Shown in pieces: positions 36,239-44,460 of a DNA stretch of 48,402 bases. The DNA is from DATAFT01 sp035544635 (lineage in GTDB: Bacteria > Acidobacteriota > Thermoanaerobaculia > Multivoradales > Multivoraceae). The stretch's first letter is position 1, and each line of letters opens with the position of its first letter. Position numbers and translations under genes: made by a program. The DNA lies in the NCBI GenBank assembly GCA_035544635.1, contig DATKDQ010000053.1, forward strand, positions 1-48,402. Reading direction: 5' to 3'. The notes below the pieces were generated by a model. It ran no database searches. It had not been told where the DNA came from and was given only the letters and a program-made list of their open reading frames with translations.

Positions 36239-36301
36239 GGGGTGGTAAACACCACCCCCGAAGCTCGCGCCGTCCGCGGCGCCAAAGGAATGCGAGGCTA
36301 G
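36219..36301. repeat. intergenic repeat: direct repeats around hairpin and 17-mer
   Basis: CCAAAAGAATGCGAGCGTAG (36219-36238) and CCAAAGGAATGCGAGGCTAG (36282-36301) are a 20-nt direct repeat. Between them GCGAGC/GCTCGC encloses a perfect stem GGGGGTGGT-AAAC-ACCACCCCC (36238-36259), followed by GCGCCGTCCGCGGCGCC (36267-36283). The element spans the stops of both convergent genes. Confidence 0.75.
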
Positions 36302-37293
36302 CGCCGCAGGACGCGGATGCTGCCGCCCGAGGTGCGCAGGACCAGCGCGGGCCCGCCGCCGTTGATCGCGCCGACCAGCTCCCCGTCGTCGCGCCATCCG
36401 CGACGCGCGCCGCTGCCGCTCGCGACGGCGAAGTCGCTCGAGACCCGCCCGCTCGCCCTCGCGTCGAGGTCGATGCCGATTCCTTGGTCGAGGTGGACAG
36501 TGATGCCGCCGCCCGAGGTGCGGAGCCGTGAGTCGGCTCCCGGCGGCTCCGAGAGATAGGCGCGCACCGAGCCGCCAGAGGTCGAGGCGTCGATCGGGCC
36601 GCGCACCTCCGCGATCTCGATCGAGCCCCCGGAGGTCGTCGCCGTGACCGCGCCTGCGGCGCGCTCGATGACGATGGATCCGCCCGAGGTGCGCGCGCGA
36701 ACGGTGCCTTCGACCTCGCCGATCGCGATCGACCCGCCCGAGGTGCGCAGGTCGGCATCGCCGGCGCTCGAGGCGAGCCGGATGCTGCCGCCCGAGGTCG
36801 AGGCCACCACCGGGCCACCAACGGCGGCGAGGTGGATGGAGCCTCCCGACGTCCGCGCCGTCACCGGGCCGTCGAGGTCCTCGACCGCGACCGCGCCACC
36901 CGACGTGACGACGTCGACCGTGAAGCGCCGCGGCAGCTCGATCTCGATCTCCGGGCTCTGGTGCCGGAACTCGAAGAGCCGCCACGGCCGGCGGTGCTCG
37001 AGCTCGACGCTCAGCCGATCACCGTCCTGGGTGAAGTCCACGCGGTAGAGGTCGAGGATCTTCTTCTCGTCGTCGGCCCCACGCGTGATGCGCACGCGCG
37101 CGCCGGCGCCGTTGCCGGTCGAGATCGCGACCGAGGCGCCCTCCGACGCCACCTCCAGGCGTCCTCCCGGTGCGACGTCGAAGCGCCGCTCGATGCCCGC
37201 GGCGCCGGCTGCGGTCGTCCCTGCGAGGAGGGCGAGGAGCGTGACGAGGAGCGCGAGCGCCGCGATCCTGCGGCTTGCCGGCAATGGGGTCAT
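36298..37293 (-). CDS. exported DUF4097-type beta-repeat protein
   Basis: A 331-residue protein with signal peptide ALALLVTLLALLAGTTAAGA. From about residue 130 it is made of some nine short beta repeats, each about 18-25 residues with TSGGSI/TSGGSV at the turn (for example ARTSGGSIHLAAVGGPV, ASTSGGSIRLASSAGDA). This is the pattern of the DUF4097/DUF4098 putative adhesin family, expected to form a right-handed beta-helix. The DNA repeat is correspondingly regular, with a GCCCGAGGT-like motif. ATG with GGAGG 7 nt upstream. Function unknown. Confidence 0.85.
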   Translation of the reverse strand: MTPLPASRRIAALALLVTLLALLAGTTAAGAAGIERRFDVAPGGRLEVASEGASVAISTGNGAGARVRITRGADDEKKILDLYRVDFTQDGDRLSVELEHRRPWRLFEFRHQSPEIEIELPRRFTVDVVTSGGAVAVEDLDGPVTARTSGGSIHLAAVGGPVVASTSGGSIRLASSAGDADLRTSGGSIAIGEVEGTVRARTSGGSIVIERAAGAVTATTSGGSIEIAEVRGPIDASTSGGSVRAYLSEPPGADSRLRTSGGGITVHLDQGIGIDLDARASGRVSSDFAVASGSGARRGWRDDGELVGAINGGGPALVLRTSGGSIRVLRR

Positions 37294-37403
37294 ATCAGTC
37301 CTCCGGAGTGCCGTGGTTCAAAGAGACTACGCCCCGCGAGCGGAGAAGTTGCGGACCGGAGCGCGGCGCTCGGAAAGATCGCCCCGCCCGGCGAAGTCTC
37401 CCA

Positions 37404-37460
37404 GCGGAGCCTTCTCGTCCCGGCGGAGCCTTCTCGTCCCGGCGGAGCCTACTCGTCCCG
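37404..37460. repeat. three tandem 19-nt repeats at the 3' end of recD2
   Basis: GCGGAGCCTTCTCGTCCCG is repeated three times head to tail (third copy with one change), starting at 37404, 37423 and 37442; a degenerate fourth copy precedes it. The last copy contains the recD2 stop codon, so the array appears to have grown from the gene's end into the intergenic space. Confidence 0.85.
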
Positions 37461-39665
37461 GCGCTGCCGATCCGGGCTCGCCAGCCACTCGCGGAGCTTG
37501 GTGAACCTCCCCTCCCGCCCGCCCGCGCCGCGCACCGCGATCGCCAGGGCCCGCCGCTCGCCGAGCAGGACGACCAGGCGCTGCCCGCGCGTGATCCCGG
37601 TGTAGAGGAGATTGCGCTGGAGCATGGGGTAGTGCTGGGTCGAGAGGGTGAGGATCACGGCGGGGTACTCGCTGCCCTGCGCCTTGTGGATCGTCGTGGC
37701 GTAGGCGAGCACCACCTGGTCGAGCTCTCCGAAGTCGTAGCGGACGGCGCGCCCGTCGAACGCGATCTCGAGCTCCTGAGCATCCGGGTCGATCGATTGG
37801 ACGAACCCCAGATCCCCGTTGAAGACGTCCTTGTCGTAGTCGTTCTCGGTCTGCATCACCTTGTCGCCGATCCGGAATGTCCAGCCGAAGCGTTCGACCG
37901 CCGGCCCCTGCCCCGGGTTGAGCGCGGCCTGGAGCGCCGCATTGAGGGCGCGCGCTCCGAGCGGCCCGCGGTTCATCGGGCACAGCACCTGAACGTCGCG
38001 CCGCGGATCTAGGCCGAAGCGCGCCGGGATGCGGTCGCGCACCATGCGCAGGAGCTTGTCCGCGGCCTCGTCCGGGTCGCGCGCCTCGACGAAGAAGAAG
38101 TCCTGCGGCCCGGGCTCCCGGTCGGCGTGGAGGAGGGGCATCTCGCCATGGTTGACGCGATGCGCGTTGGTGACGATGGAGCTCTCGGCCGCCTGGCGGA
38201 AGATCTCGACCAAGCGGGCCGAAGGTACCGCCCCCGACCCGAGGACATCGCCGAACGCCTGGCCGGGACCCACCGAGGGGAGCTGGTCGGCGTCGCCGAC
38301 GAGGAGCAGCGCGGCCCGGGCGGGCACTGCGGCGAGCAGCAGGTCGAGGAGCGGCACGTCGACCATCGAGCACTCGTCGATGACCACCAGGTCGGTCTCG
38401 AGCGGGTGATCGGCGTTGCGGCGGAAACCGCGGGGCCCGCTCTCGAGCAGGCGGTGGATGGTCTTCGCCTCGACGCCGGTCGACTCGGCCAGCCGCTTGG
38501 CGGCGCGTCCGGTGGGCGCGGCGAGCGCCGGTTGGATCCCGCGCGCGCGCACGATCTCGAGGAAGGCGCGTACCAGCGTCGTCTTGCCCACGCCGGGGCC
38601 GCCGGTGAGGATGGCGACCTTGGCGGCGAGCAGGGTGGCCAGCGCCTGTCGCTGGCTGGGTGCCAGCTCGACGCCCAGCCGCGCCTCGGCCCACGGGACG
38701 GCCTTGGCGGCGTCGATCGCCCGCCACGGAAGAGCGCCGCGCCGCAGGAGATCGAGGCGCTCCGCCACCGTGCGCTCGGCCTGCCACAGCCAGCGCAAAA
38801 AGACACAGGTCTCGCCCGCGATCGTGTCCTCCACCAGGTCGCCCTCGGCCAGCTCCGCGGCGAGCGCCTCCTCGAGAACCGGCGCCGGGATGCCGAGGAG
38901 CTCCGCGGCGCTCTCGAGCAGCCGCTGGCGCGGCCGCGCGCAGTGGCCCTGGTTGGTGGCCTCGAGCAGAACCCAGGCGAGGCCGGCGCGCGCCCGCAGC
39001 GGCGAGGCGCTCGGCACGCCGAGCTTCATCGCGATCTGATCGGCGGTGCGGAAGCCGATGCCGCGGATGTCGCGGGCGAGGCGGTAGGGGTTCGCGGTCA
39101 CGAGCGGCACCGCGTCGGCGCCGTAGGTTTTCCAGATCCGCACCGCCCGCGCCGTCGAGACGCCGTGCGACTGGAGGAACACCATGATCTCCCGGATCGC
39201 CTTCTGGTCCGCGAAGCCGGCGACGATCCGCTGGGCGCGCAGCGGGCCGATACCTGCGACCTCGCGCAGGCGGTCCGGCGTGCGCTCGATGACGTCGAAC
39301 ACGGCCTCGCCGAAGGCCGCCACCAGCCGCCGCGCGTAGGTCCGGCCGATGCCCTTGATCAGACCGGAGCCGAGGTAGCGCTCGATCCCCGCCGCCGTCG
39401 AGGGCGGCGTGACCTGGAGGTGGCGCGCCCGGAACTGGGTGCCGTGCTCGCGGGTGTGCTCCCACTGCCCGCTGGCCTGGACGTTCTCCCCGGCGGCGAT
39501 CGCTGGCGTCGTCCCGACCACGGTCGCGGCGTCGCGTCGGCCGCGCACGCGCACGCGCAGAACGGCAAACCCCGTCTCCGGGTTGTGGAAGACGACCTTC
39601 TCGACCAGCCCCGCCAGCGGCTCGCGGCCGGTATCGTCGTCGCTGGTCGGAAGGCGGCCCCGCAA
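37449..39665 (-). CDS. recD2: RecD2-type SF1B DNA helicase
   Basis: 5'-3' DNA helicase of the RecD-like family that works without RecBC. N-terminal OB-like part (VEKVVFHNPETGFAVLRV), tandem helix-hairpin-helix (IKGIGRTYARRLVAAFGEA, EVAGIGPLRAQRIV, about residues 103-150), then SF1 motifs: Walker A GGPGVGKTT (355-363), DECSMVD (430-436), GDADQLPSVGPG, and C-terminal TIHKAQGSEYPAVI and LLYTGITRGQRLV. 738 residues, as usual. TTG start at 39665 without a good RBS; conserved sequence begins at about residue 18. No recB/recC homologue is in the window. Confidence 0.94.
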   Translation of the reverse strand: MRGRLPTSDDDTGREPLAGLVEKVVFHNPETGFAVLRVRVRGRRDAATVVGTTPAIAAGENVQASGQWEHTREHGTQFRARHLQVTPPSTAAGIERYLGSGLIKGIGRTYARRLVAAFGEAVFDVIERTPDRLREVAGIGPLRAQRIVAGFADQKAIREIMVFLQSHGVSTARAVRIWKTYGADAVPLVTANPYRLARDIRGIGFRTADQIAMKLGVPSASPLRARAGLAWVLLEATNQGHCARPRQRLLESAAELLGIPAPVLEEALAAELAEGDLVEDTIAGETCVFLRWLWQAERTVAERLDLLRRGALPWRAIDAAKAVPWAEARLGVELAPSQRQALATLLAAKVAILTGGPGVGKTTLVRAFLEIVRARGIQPALAAPTGRAAKRLAESTGVEAKTIHRLLESGPRGFRRNADHPLETDLVVIDECSMVDVPLLDLLLAAVPARAALLLVGDADQLPSVGPGQAFGDVLGSGAVPSARLVEIFRQAAESSIVTNAHRVNHGEMPLLHADREPGPQDFFFVEARDPDEAADKLLRMVRDRIPARFGLDPRRDVQVLCPMNRGPLGARALNAALQAALNPGQGPAVERFGWTFRIGDKVMQTENDYDKDVFNGDLGFVQSIDPDAQELEIAFDGRAVRYDFGELDQVVLAYATTIHKAQGSEYPAVILTLSTQHYPMLQRNLLYTGITRGQRLVVLLGERRALAIAVRGAGGREGRFTKLREWLASPDRQRRDE

Positions 39666-39779
39666 GGTGATGTGGTCCGGCGCGCGGCCGATTCCATCAC
39701 AGGTACACCGGTTTCCTACAAGCCTCCCGCCGCTCCGCGCACCGGGTGACTCTCTGCGAGCCCCCGGCCCAGCGCTCGG

Positions 39780-39808
39780 TTGTCCGCAGCCTCTCCAGGG
39801 TGTACAAT
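39780..39808 (+). promoter_or_regulatory. promoter of the coiled-coil gene
   Basis: TTGTCC (39780-39785), 17-nt spacer, TACAAT (39803-39808). About 105 nt of leader follows before the ATG. Confidence 0.6.
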
Positions 39809-39868
39809 ACGTCGTTCGACATAAGCGAATTCGGGCCCCTCACCCACGGAGGCGGCTTCGGTTCGCCT

Positions 39869-39900
39869 GGACTCCGGTCAGCGCCTGACTCGCCGAGTCC
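39869..39900 (+). promoter_or_regulatory. leader hairpin next to the RBS
   Basis: GGACTC/GAGTCC enclosing GTCAG-CGC-CTGAC, ending two bases before GGAGGGG of the coiled-coil gene. It could mask or expose the ribosome binding site; no known riboswitch is recognised. Confidence 0.35.
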
Positions 39901-39912
39901 TCGGAGGGGAAC

Positions 39913-42045
39913 ATGAGCGAGAAGCACAACGGCCACGGCCTCGAGAGGATCCTCTACCACTCGACTCCCCTCGCGATCGAGGAGGCCTTCACCGCGGCGG
40001 CGCAGCAGGCGTTCGGCGAGCTCGAAGTACATCGGCTCGACGCGGGCTCGTCGCCGGGGTCCCTGGCCTCGCTCGACGGCGCCTTGCTGGTCATCGGGCA
40101 CGAGGACACGGCGCAGAGCATCGGCACCCTGCGCGAGCTGCGCGAAGGCGGGCTGAGCTCGCCCGCTCTCCTCCTGGTGTCGAGCGAGCCCCCGGAGTTC
40201 GAGGCCTACCTCGCCGAGCTGGGGCCGGCGGCAGCGTTCCCGGCGGACGGGTTCGCGCCGGAGGACGTCGCGGTATGCGTCAGAGCGCTGGACTCCGTCG
40301 CCCTCGCGACGCCCGCGCCCGCCGCCGTCGAGGCCTCGGTGACCGCGGCGACGCCGGGGCCCGAGAACGGCGGAAAAAAAGGCGCGGCCCCGGCGAGCGC
40401 GGACGACGGCGGCCCGATGGCCGCGGCGACGCTCGAGTCGATCGAGGCCGAGGAGTCGACCCTGCTCGAGAGCCTCGACACGCTGCGCCAGCGCCGGCGC
40501 AAGCAGCTCGACGCGCTCGCCAAGGCGGCAGGCGGCAGTCAGCGCCGGCTGGAGACGCTCAAGAAGCGCCTGGCGAAGATCCAGGAGAGCCTGAGCGTCG
40601 AGAAGCGCCAGCGCTGGGAGGTGGTCCTCGACCTGCGCGAGAGCCAGGAGCGCGTCAAGGAGGTCGAAGAGCGGCTGCAGCGCGCGCGCGACGGGGAGAC
40701 GCGGCGCCAGAAGGAGATCGAGTCGCTGCGCATCGAGCTCGAGAAGAGGACCAGCGCGGTCGCCGGGCTGACCCGCGAGCGCGACGCGGCACAGCAGCGG
40801 TTCGAGCAGGCCCAGAAGGGTCTAGAGAAGAAGAGCGGCGTATCGCGCCAGCGTATCGAGGAGCTGCGCGAGGAGACCGAGCGCCTGCGCGAGGAGCATG
40901 CCAAAGCGATGCGCGACACCGAGGACCGGGTCGCGGGCCTCGAGCTGGAGCTCGAGGAGACGAGGCGGGAGGCGGCGGTCCAGGGAGACGACCTCCGGGC
41001 GAACATCGCCGCGCGCGACGCCCTCGCTCTGGAGCTCGAGGAGCTGCGGGAGACGACGAACCGGGAGCGCGAGCAGAGCGCGGCGGTCGTCAGGAGCCTC
41101 GAGGAAGACGGCCGGAAGCTCGCGCAGCGGCTCGAGCAGGTGACCCAGAGCGAGAGCGGCCGGGCCGCTCAGCTCGAGCAGGAGCTCACGGCCGCGGTGG
41201 AGGCGCTCGAGCGCCGAACGGAGGAGCTGTCCAAGGCGGCGGCCTCGAGCGACGTGCTCGAGCAGGAGCTCCGTCAGATCCGCGCGCAGTACGCCAAGGA
41301 GAAAGAGGAGTCGCAGGCCTGGATCGGCGAGCTCGAGGGCGAGCTCGAGAGGCACCGGGCGGAGGTGGCGCAGAACGCACAGGCGCTCGCCGAGGCGCAG
41401 GCGCAAACGGCCCGGCTGACCGAGGAGCGGGACCGCCTCGACCTTCGCCTGCGCCGCACGTCGGCGGAGAGCGGCAAGCTGTCGGATCTGCAGAAGGAGC
41501 TCGACACCCTGCTCGCCGAGCTGGCCGACAAGGAGGAGGAGCGCGTCGCTTTGCGAACCGGCCGCGAGTCGATGGAGCGTGAGGTCGAAGAGGCGCGCGC
41601 TGCGCTGGCTCAGGAGAAGGAGGAGTCGGCCGGGCGCCTGGCCGCGGCGAGCGCCGAGCGCAGCGATCTCGAGCGCCAGATGCAGGAGGCGCGCGACCTG
41701 GCGCAGACCTTCGAGCGGCAGATGGCGACGCTGCGCGCCGAGGTGGTGGAGCTCGAGGTCGCCCGCGAGGAGGACGCCGAGAAGCTGCGCGAGCTCGGCG
41801 GCGCGGCCGCCGGCGCCTCGCGCCAGCGCGTCGAGGAGATCCAGCAGGAGCGCGACCGCTTGAAGCGCGAGCTCGACGCGCTGCGCCTCGACGCCGAGAA
41901 CACGCGGCGCGCGCTCGCCGACTCCGACGCGCGTCTGCGCAAGCTGCAGCAGGAGAAGTCCGGGGCGGGGGCCGAGCCGGCGGAGAAGGCGGGCGACCTG
42001 GCGATCCAGCAGCTTCGCGCGGATCTCGGATCGCTCGGCGACTGA
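39913..42045 (+). CDS. long coiled-coil protein with receiver-like N-terminal domain
   Basis: A 710-residue cytoplasmic protein. Residues 10-130 look like a response-regulator receiver fold (ERILYHSTPLAIEEAFTAAA, SLDGALLVIGHE, SPALLLVSSEPPEFEAYLAE, GFAPEDVAVCVRAL), but the phospho-accepting Asp is not at the expected place (ALLVIG). After a short Ala/Pro-rich linker, about residues 175-690 form an almost uninterrupted coiled coil with heptads rich in Glu, Arg, Leu and Ala. No enzyme motif is seen. Possible roles are scaffold, cytoskeletal-like or polar organiser. ATG with GAGGGG at 4 nt. Recognition of the receiver fold is by pattern only. Confidence 0.78.
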   Translation: MSEKHNGHGLERILYHSTPLAIEEAFTAAAQQAFGELEVHRLDAGSSPGSLASLDGALLVIGHEDTAQSIGTLRELREGGLSSPALLLVSSEPPEFEAYLAELGPAAAFPADGFAPEDVAVCVRALDSVALATPAPAAVEASVTAATPGPENGGKKGAAPASADDGGPMAAATLESIEAEESTLLESLDTLRQRRRKQLDALAKAAGGSQRRLETLKKRLAKIQESLSVEKRQRWEVVLDLRESQERVKEVEERLQRARDGETRRQKEIESLRIELEKRTSAVAGLTRERDAAQQRFEQAQKGLEKKSGVSRQRIEELREETERLREEHAKAMRDTEDRVAGLELELEETRREAAVQGDDLRANIAARDALALELEELRETTNREREQSAAVVRSLEEDGRKLAQRLEQVTQSESGRAAQLEQELTAAVEALERRTEELSKAAASSDVLEQELRQIRAQYAKEKEESQAWIGELEGELERHRAEVAQNAQALAEAQAQTARLTEERDRLDLRLRRTSAESGKLSDLQKELDTLLAELADKEEERVALRTGRESMEREVEEARAALAQEKEESAGRLAAASAERSDLERQMQEARDLAQTFERQMATLRAEVVELEVAREEDAEKLRELGGAAAGASRQRVEEIQQERDRLKRELDALRLDAENTRRALADSDARLRKLQQEKSGAGAEPAEKAGDLAIQQLRADLGSLGD

Positions 42046-42217
42046 TCGCCGCGATCGCTGCCCGGCACCCGACGGGCCGCGGGGGTCTTCAGAATGGGCG
42101 CGTCGCGTCGCGGCCAACGGTCGTCCGTGCCACGCGATCGGCCCAGGGCCCGAGCGTCCGGGCGAGGCCCGTGTCGTCGCTCGGAAGCAACCCGGCCACT
42201 GCGCCCGGGCGCTCGGG

Positions 42218-42850
42218 TCAATCGTCCCGGAACGCGAGGAACTCGCGCTCGAGCAGATCGCGCAGCTCGGCGAGCGTGGCCGGCAGCGGCTCCCCCTTCT
42301 CGGCCTCGACGATCAGGACGTGGGGGAGGTCGGGGCGATCCTGGTAGGTGTCGTGGCGCTCGATCCCTCGGAATACCGGGCGCTCGCTCTCGCCGTACCG
42401 GCACCAGCGCAGGTCGCGGAACCCGCAAGCTTCGAGCGCGTCGCCGAGGAGCTCTCGATTCCACAGAAAGCGGTGCCGCCAGCCGTGGAAGGCGCGGTTG
42501 AGCCGCAATCCCTGAACCCGTCGCTCGGGGGGCGGGCTCGCCGTCGAGTAGTGGGTCTCCCAGACCCAATCCAGGTTCGGGGTCGACAGTCGCAGGACGC
42601 CGCCCGCGCCCAGGCAGCGATGCACGTCCTGGAGGAAGGCGATCGCCCGATCCAGGTCGAGATGCTCGAGGAAGTGCTCGGCATAGACCGCCTCGACGTC
42701 GCGGAAGTGGAGGCCGCGGCTCACGTCGACCACGAGGTCGACTCCGGGAAGATCCTGGAGGTCGAGGTTGAGCCAGCCTTCTAGTCGCACGCGGCCGCAC
42801 CCCACGTGCAGTCGCGAGGGCGAGGGCGAAGGCGGACGGTTCACGGGCAT
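42218..42850 (-). CDS. SAM-dependent methyltransferase (class I)
   Basis: A 210-residue methyltransferase-like protein: SRLHVGCGRVRLEGWLNLDLQ is motif I with the SAM-binding GCG, DLVVDVSRGLHF follows, and VYAEHFLEHLDLDRAIAFLQDVHRCLGAGGVLRLSTP is the EHFLEHL/LKPGG-like block common in sugar and glycan methyltransferases. WxxRxxxNR and DLRWCRYGESERPVF are typical of this subgroup. The ATG at 42850 lies 10 nt inside the end of the sugar dehydrogenase gene, so translation is probably coupled. Substrate unknown. Confidence 0.87.
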   Translation of the reverse strand: MPVNRPPSPSPSRLHVGCGRVRLEGWLNLDLQDLPGVDLVVDVSRGLHFRDVEAVYAEHFLEHLDLDRAIAFLQDVHRCLGAGGVLRLSTPNLDWVWETHYSTASPPPERRVQGLRLNRAFHGWRHRFLWNRELLGDALEACGFRDLRWCRYGESERPVFRGIERHDTYQDRPDLPHVLIVEAEKGEPLPATLAELRDLLEREFLAFRDD

Positions 42851-44460
42851 GGAAAGGCGGCGGTGTCCTGGATCGGAGGGAAGGGCGTGCCGCCGGCGTG
42901 CCAGTATCGTCTCTCGGCGCCGGTCCGGGTGTCGAGCACCCTGAGGTCGACCTCGACGTCGGTCAAGGCGGCGGCGAAGAACCAGGCCGCAGGAAACCCG
43001 GCCGCGCAGCCGTCGAGCAGCTTGACCAACAGCTCGACGTTGCCCTGGTCGAAGAACCAGAGATACCCCGCGTCGCTCGTCATGGGCACCGCGGTCGCGG
43101 TGCCGGCGCGTCCCTGGGCGTCCCTCCACCGCGCGCGCACGCGGTAGCGCCCGCCGAGGCAGAGGCGGCCCTGCTCCGGAACGCAGAGCCCGGGCACGGC
43201 GCTGCCCGGCCAGGGCGAGAGACGAGCGAGCACCCCGGTCGTGGTGACCAGGTGAATCTCGCCGTACGCATCCTCGCCCAGCGAGCTCAAACGGGGCAGC
43301 GCGAGGCCCAGGTCCTCGCTGGACCATCTGGCGGGGCCGTTTCGCGCGGCGTAGAGGCGGCCGGTGCAGAAGTCGCCGTAGAGGTAGCGCCCCTCCAGCC
43401 ACGGGATCTCGGCGCCGCGGTAGACGTAGCCGCCGATGACCGCGCAGAAGCTGCCCACGTGCTCGTGCTCGAGGATCGGGGCGGTGAAGGCGGGATCGCC
43501 GCACGGCGGCACCGGATCGACGCAGGGCACGACGAGATCGACGCAGTGGGTTCCCTCCATGCGCGCCCACCCGTAGTTCTCGCCGCCGGGGCTCCCGGCG
43601 AGCTGGCGGTTGATCTCCTCGCGCTGGTGCTCGCCCACATCCGCGACCAAGAGATCGCCGGTCGCGCGATCGAAGGAGAAGCGCCAGGGGTTGCGCAGTC
43701 CATACGCCCACACCTCGGGAGCGGGGCCGGCGGCGAACGGGTTCGTCGGCGGCACGGTGTGGTACGGCGGCTCCGACGCACCGGCATCGACGTCGAGTCG
43801 CAGGATCTTGCCCAGGAGCGTATCGAGACGCTGGGCATTGCATTGCGGGTCGCCCACCCAGGGGCCGGCGCCGACGCTGGCGTAGAGGTAGCCGTCGGGG
43901 CCGAACTGGAGCTGCCCGGCGAAGTGTCCGGCGGCGTACCCCTCGATCACCAGCAGCGCGACACCCGAAGCGGGATCGGCCGCGGTGCCGTCGCTCGCCA
44001 TCGCGAAGCGCGCGATCACCAGATCGCTTCGGAGATCGCTGTAGGCGACGAAGAAGAGGCCGTTCTCGGAATGGCGGGGATGAAAGGCGACGCCCAGGAG
44101 CCCCCGCTCGCCGCCGGTGCGCACCCGGGCTCGCAGATCGAGGAACGGCTGGTCGAGCACGACTCCGCCCTCGTAGACCAGCACGCGCCCGTCGAGCGCG
44201 ACCAGAAAGAGCCGCGCGTCGCCGGCGTGCGCGAGACCCGAGAGCGGCGGGAGCCCGCTCGCGAGGTGATCGAGAACCAGCGCGGAGTGCTCCGGAGCGG
44301 GGACGGCCGCGCCGATCGGCGCCGCCGAGACCACCACCGCGAGCATCCATGCGAGCGCGACCCGCGTGGAGCACCTGCTCGCGGTCTCGGCCAGTGGCCG
44401 GGAGTGGCGGCGCTCGAGCGTTGCGCTCAGCGTACGGGGAGCCCCATCAGGCGGCGCCAT
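42841..44460 (-). CDS. exported PQQ-type sugar dehydrogenase (Yli/glucose-sorbosone family)
   Basis: Periplasmic beta-propeller dehydrogenase of the soluble glucose/sorbosone dehydrogenase family. Blocks in order: GERGLLGVAFHPRHSENGLFF, FAGQLQFGPDGYLYASVG, LLGKILRLDVDAG, EVWAYGLRNPWRFSFDRATGDLLVADVGEHQREEINR (quoted from GLRNPWRFSFD, DVGEHQREEI), GGYVYRGAEIPWLEGRYLYGDF and EDAYGEIHLVTTTGVLARL. The C-terminal ~110 residues, with Cys-rich CVPEQGRLCLGGRYRVRARW, are an extra beta domain. Signal peptide VALAWMLAVVVSAAPIGAA. The ATG at 44460 leaves room for a charged n-region; the ATG at 44346 would give a short one. It overlaps the MBL gene by 34 nt. Confidence 0.87.
   Translation of the reverse strand: MAPPDGAPRTLSATLERRHSRPLAETASRCSTRVALAWMLAVVVSAAPIGAAVPAPEHSALVLDHLASGLPPLSGLAHAGDARLFLVALDGRVLVYEGGVVLDQPFLDLRARVRTGGERGLLGVAFHPRHSENGLFFVAYSDLRSDLVIARFAMASDGTAADPASGVALLVIEGYAAGHFAGQLQFGPDGYLYASVGAGPWVGDPQCNAQRLDTLLGKILRLDVDAGASEPPYHTVPPTNPFAAGPAPEVWAYGLRNPWRFSFDRATGDLLVADVGEHQREEINRQLAGSPGGENYGWARMEGTHCVDLVVPCVDPVPPCGDPAFTAPILEHEHVGSFCAVIGGYVYRGAEIPWLEGRYLYGDFCTGRLYAARNGPARWSSEDLGLALPRLSSLGEDAYGEIHLVTTTGVLARLSPWPGSAVPGLCVPEQGRLCLGGRYRVRARWRDAQGRAGTATAVPMTSDAGYLWFFDQGNVELLVKLLDGCAAGFPAAWFFAAALTDVEVDLRVLDTRTGAERRYWHAGGTPFPPIQDTAAFPCP

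Noticed and set aside
36400..36920. Regular DNA repeats as a CRISPR or satellite
   Set aside because: They are explained by the TSGGS protein repeats of the DUF4097-type gene.
37404..37460. Tandem repeats as a CRISPR array
   Set aside because: Units are contiguous with no spacers and too short; no cas genes are present.
42046..42217. GC-rich gap between convergent genes as an RNA gene
   Set aside because: No stable fold with a recognised motif and no T-run; nothing supportable.
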